From assembly GCA_020726505.1 (NCBI GenBank), contig JAHLEZ010000019.1, forward strand, positions 62,001 to 126,000: a stretch of DNA of 64,000 nt, written 5' to 3'. Below are positions 60,516-64,000 of this stretch, in pieces. Numbering within the stretch: the first letter of the stretch is position 1; the number at the start of each line of letters is the position of its first letter. The notes beneath the pieces were generated by a model. It ran no database searches and was not told the DNA's origin. It was given only the letters and a program-made list of their open reading frames with translations. The DNA comes from Leptodontidium sp. MPI-SDFR-AT-0119 (taxonomy: Eukaryota; Ascomycota; Leotiomycetes; Helotiales; Leptodontidiaceae). The position numbers and the translations under genes were made by a program.

Positions 60516-62801
60516 TTAGAACAGTGATCTAGCCTGGACGTCGAAAATCTCATTTCTCCAACCACGGCTGGCTGTATCGTCGACAACTTCGCCAGCTCTA
60601 GCAGCCTCCTCATCCCAAAGCTTAACAACACTGCCAGGCGCATACACACCAGCAAAGATATTGCCTCTCTCACCAGCACCACCTCTGACTCCCACATTGG
60701 TATACAGATCTGGATCCTCCTCTGGTGTCAAGCGCGTGATAATAGCCTTAACGAACGTCCTCAGATCCTGAGGATCCGAGATCCTAGTCGCGCGAAGACG
60801 CTCACGAGCAAACAACAATTCACGATTGGCCGCGTGGAAGAAATCTCCAATGGCAGTGGAGAGTTGGCGTTCAATGACCTTTCGGATGATAGGACGGAGG
60901 ATAGGCTTGAGGAACCATGCCAAGCATGCGAATTTGCTCTTCCTCAAAGTGTAGCTGAGATGGTGGATCTTGACTCGGACGTTCTTGAGTGTGAGGATCT
61001 TCTCGAGACGTTCCTTGCCGACCTCGAAGTCAAGTTCGATGTCAATGCCTCTCTCGTCAAGCTCGAATGAAGCGATTCCTTGGTCAGCTAAGCGGAGGAG
61101 ACCTTTGTGGGCGCGCAGCCAGAAACCGACTTCGTCGGCTCGGATGGAGAGCCCTTGGGCTTTGATCGTGACGAGGGATTTGACGGAGCTGACTGTGCGG
61201 AATCGAGCTTTGCGGACTGAGAGGTCGTTGTATGTCTCGATCTTCAGACGGAAGGGGAGGAAAGAAGTGTTGTTGACAGTGCGTCCAGGTTCAAGGACGA
61301 GGTTCTCGAGTAAGAGATCGATTTCGGGAACAGAGATTTCGAGACGGGGGATTGGGATGAATTGGATTGCTTGGATCAGGAGAGGGATGAAAATGGTGTG
61401 TGCGTCTGTGAACAAATCTGGGTTTGCAATGTTGTTCGCTGGCGAGAGAATGTTCCAGATACGAAGAGTGGTCTGGAGAAGTTTAGACACATCTTGGTCG
61501 TTAATTACTGAATCGAATGTCTTCCTGGATTGCTGGAGGACTGCATCGATGTCCTTGCGAAGAGGAGAGTCGGTCCCAACATCCTTGGACTTCTCTTTCA
61601 AGTCTTCGATCTTGTTACCTGCGGACTCGAAGAAGTCAGGATCAGTGAGCATCTTCTGGATGGATGCTGCGAGTTCCTCCATGAGGTTCTCAAAATCTGG
61701 ATCCTTTTGCGAGTGCTCCATGAGTTTGTTCACTCGCTGCTCTAATTCCTTCCAAGCTTCCTTGTCTCCAAAAGAGCTGACGAGAGACCAGCCATTCTTG
61801 ATGGCACGATCAAGCTCTTCGTTGGTCTCTACATCATCTTGAACAGTTTCGAGGGTGTTGTCTACAGCCCTCGAGTAAACCTTGGCGTATCTCTTGATGA
61901 GAAGGCCAATGGTGGATACTGAATCAGAGTAATCATTCCTCTTCCGAAGTTTCGTAACGGCAGCCTTCAGACGAAAGATCAAAGTGTCTCGTTGGTCACC
62001 AGTGAGATTCTCCTTCAGGCTTGCACCTGCTTCTTGGCCAGTCTTCTTGATGCCATTCGCAACAACATCGGTAACTTCAGCAGCTTCAGCTCCTAGATCC
62101 TGTGCTGTAGGGGCCGGTCCGTCTTCACTTCCTGGGTTCTTGATCGTCTCGGACTCTTCAGCCGATGGCTCGATTTGCTTGGCAGCTTCTTCGGCGACAT
62201 TTGAGACAGTGTTGGCTGTATCAGCAAATACTTGTCGTCCAATTGTGTTCAGATCCGAGAGGAAGATTCTAAAATCGGAATTTGTCAACAGAAGACTTCC
62301 GACTGTCTTGAAACTCTCATATGCTGCGTAACTGTAAGTAATTTGATCGTCACTTGTTGCCATTATTTACGTACCAGCTGAAGCATCTGCCTTTGCCCTT
62401 GTAGAAGTGGCCGTTTGCACCAAATCGTCCACATCAACGTAAACTCTAGAGTGAGCTAAGAACCAAATGAAGTCCTGGATTTGATCCCCATCATTTTTGT
62501 TTCCCAGCAAGTCAATGAACTCCTTCAGCCACTGCTTTGAGTATTTTGTCAATTTCCGTCCGCTATCACTCAAGCCTGTAGTTTCGGGGTTGAGGACATC
62601 CGAAGCTAAGAGTGTTCTCAGATTGATGATGGTTTGCTCAGTGGATGGCATAAATCCTTTGGAAAGAGCTCTAAGCATTTGATATGTGTGCATCTTCTGA
62701 TGGGCTGCCCGTTGAAGGGAAGTGTCGTCGTATTGAGGAAGCAATGGCTGTCTGTCGCCATTCTGCTGGGACTTCTTTCTCGATCCGAAGCAAGAAGACA
62801 T
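60516..62801 (-). CDS. HAM1/DUF4449-type protein with BPI-like lipid-binding fold
   Basis: Two exons (62801-62371 and 62331-60516) give 748 aa. The start MSSCFGSRKK carries a cysteine that may be lipidated. A helical N-terminal domain (about residues 30-450) of the fungal HAM1-N/DUF5923 type is followed by a C-terminal domain with FLPFRLKIETYNDLSVRKARF and ADEVGFWLRAHKG, reminiscent of bactericidal/permeability-increasing (BPI) proteins. The chain ends GSVVKLWDEEAARAG. The intron is only 39 bp; with its GTAAAT donor and TTACAG acceptor it is the sole option I found that keeps the frame (AC|T gives GTYAAYESFKTVGSLLL). Members of this family are reported in hyphal fusion and membrane association; the precise role here is inference. 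It is the highest-confidence long coding block of the window's right end. Confidence 0.85.
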
Positions 62802-63355
62802 TGTGATGAGTTGAAGTATAGTGAGCTTGAGAAAGATAAATATAATGATCTTCCCTGGGGTCTGTCCTGGCTTATGTATGGGGTCGAAGGGATAGCGGAA
62901 ACTTAATCGATGACGGGCATTACCCAAGCTTGTGTTCAAAGGCGATGCCTGGCCTATACCCCGCAGAGTCTTCTTAGCTGTGAAATATGAAGACCAATGA
63001 ATAGAAAATTCCGAGGTCTAGAATTGCCTGAGCCGCGCTTCTTTTGCAGTAGTAGTGGTGATAGTTTATATGTCACTCCACACGAGAATGCGATTCCTTG
63101 ATTCCCATGTGAACTAAGTGAAGATCCATCCGTGAGGAGCTTGGGCCAGAGAGACAGGGGCCAGAAAAACAACTACGTCAGAGCAAATCCAGCCAGCCGA
63201 AGAACCTGGGGAGCCGAGCCGCTAGGAAGAATCTTTGTTCCGCCCCGCTTATCATGGTCTTATCGTCAGCCGCCTTGGCAATTTAAGCAGAATAGTGAAC
63301 TTCCCCTCGATATTTGTTCACCAAGAACCAGACCAGACCAGACCAGATCTTCATC
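62802..63355. other. Divergent promoter region (HAM1-like / Vms1)
   Basis: About 550 bp between two opposite start codons. A tandem GACCA repeat (CAGACCAGACCAGACCAG) lies at about 63,329-63,347, a few bases before the Vms1 start. No TATA box was seen. Confidence 0.5.
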
Positions 63356-64000
63356 ATGACATCTGCACTGCAACAGGCAATGGAACAACGAAAGGAAGAG
63401 GTGGCGAGGAGGCCATTATATGGTGAGCCTGAACTTCCCATAAGCCAATACATGCGATTTATGAGCTAACTATTACCAGTGTATGACCTGCCGCAAGATA
63501 TCCTCTCAACACTAACACGACAAGACGACACTGGCCAGGGACCCCAAAATAATGTCCTATCATCCACGGATGAGGTCGTTCCGGAATCGCGGACAGAGAG
63601 TGCTGCCGGAGCAAAGTCATGCTCGCTCTGCGGAGTAGCATTTCATACAGTGGAGGACCAGAGGAGTCATATTCGGTCAGATTTGCACGGCTACAACTTG
63701 AAGCAAAGGATTCGAGGGGCAAAACCTGTGACGGAGGGAGAATTCGAGAAACTAGTTGGAGGTAAGGGAACTATCTAAGGTCCTGGGCTTCTACTAATAG
63801 TATATAGACCTTGACGAGAGTCTGTCAGGTTCTGACTCATCCGAGTCCGACGATGAGGATGATGGGGATGCGCGCAAGGAAACAACACTATCTGCGTTGC
63901 TGAAGAAGCAAGCACATATATCTTCAAACAGTAATGATGGCGAGGGAGCCGTTGCGCCAACGAAACGAAAACGAGGTTCAGGGAAGCCTCCTATCATTTG
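63356..64000 (+). CDS. VMS1: Vms1/ANKZF1 peptidyl-tRNA hydrolase, N-terminal part
   Basis: Exons 63356-63422, 63480-63761 and 63808 onward, running off the right edge (about 180 residues seen). The C2H2-like zinc finger is clear: CSLCGVAFHTVEDQRSHIRSDLH, followed by GYNLKQRIRG, the hallmark of Vms1/ANKZF1. Before it come the short MTSALQQAMEQRKEE start and VYDLPQDILSTL. After it are an acidic Ser/Asp-rich loop (SGSDSSESDDEDDGD) and the start of a basic region (PTKRKRG). Vms1 releases nascent chains from stalled 60S subunits in ribosome quality control and protects mitochondria; the finger helps 60S binding. The catalytic release-factor-like domain, ankyrin repeats and VIM motif should lie beyond 64,000. 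Confidence 0.88.

Noticed and set aside
60970..61842. 290-codon plus-strand open frame
   Set aside because: Lies antisense to the well-supported HAM1-like coding exon; it is a shadow of codon bias.
1..64000. Search by eye for tRNAs, CRISPR arrays, LTRs and transposase genes
   Set aside because: No T-loop/A-box pairs, regularly spaced repeats, long terminal repeats or transposase motifs were found.

Overview
The window looks like nuclear DNA of a filamentous ascomycete (Pezizomycotina). The evidence is many short GT-AG introns (39-100 bp), single genes separated by non-coding spacers of 0.3-10 kb, fungal-type promoters, and fungus-specific families: a CFEM-type GPI-anchored protein, half zinc-cluster proteins, a HAM1/DUF4449-type protein and an NRPS-like adenylate reductase. 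My recollection of the Est1-type and NRPS-like families points towards Leotiomycetes, but that is inference. No rRNA, tRNA, CRISPR array, intact transposon or plasmid feature was found.

Left part (1-11,557): the N-terminal part of a secreted amidase-signature enzyme on the minus strand runs off the left edge. About 10.4 kb follow in which I support no gene. From 11,558 a five-exon gene encodes a protein with a C2H2-like finger and an Est1-type domain.

Accessory stretch (14.6-34.9 kb): a broken fucose-lectin-like relic, a fungal kinase with atypical catalytic motifs, a HIT-family protein, a complete seven-exon cytochrome P450, a clearly broken NRPS-like gene (adenylation, carrier and reductase parts, with frameshifts and stops), and an intact DJ-1/PfpI-family gene. 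The DJ-1 promoter carries a 20-bp dyad of the CCG-N6-CGG type. The P450, the dead NRPS-like gene and the DJ-1 gene may be the remains of a small secondary-metabolite locus.

Right part (34.9-64 kb): mostly conserved genes. These are a CFEM-like GPI protein, a BAR-SH3 membrane-curvature protein, a DUF2439 (Mte1/Dbl2/ZGRF1 N-terminus-like) genome-maintenance protein, the ESCRT-III protein Did2/CHMP1, a DUF427 protein, a HAM1-like lipid-binding-fold protein, and the start of Vms1 (ribosome quality control). Between them, at 46-56 kb, lies the most unusual block. Two large same-strand genes each have a truncated zinc-cluster motif C-x2-C-x6-C near residue 190, a phase-0 intron immediately before the third cysteine, and a C-terminal membrane segment. 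Between them sits a small membrane-protein gene whose first codons are a 74-bp near-identical copy of an internal piece of the first large gene.

Exon boundaries were read by eye from splice-site sequence and reading-frame continuity. Family names come from motif recognition, not from a database search.
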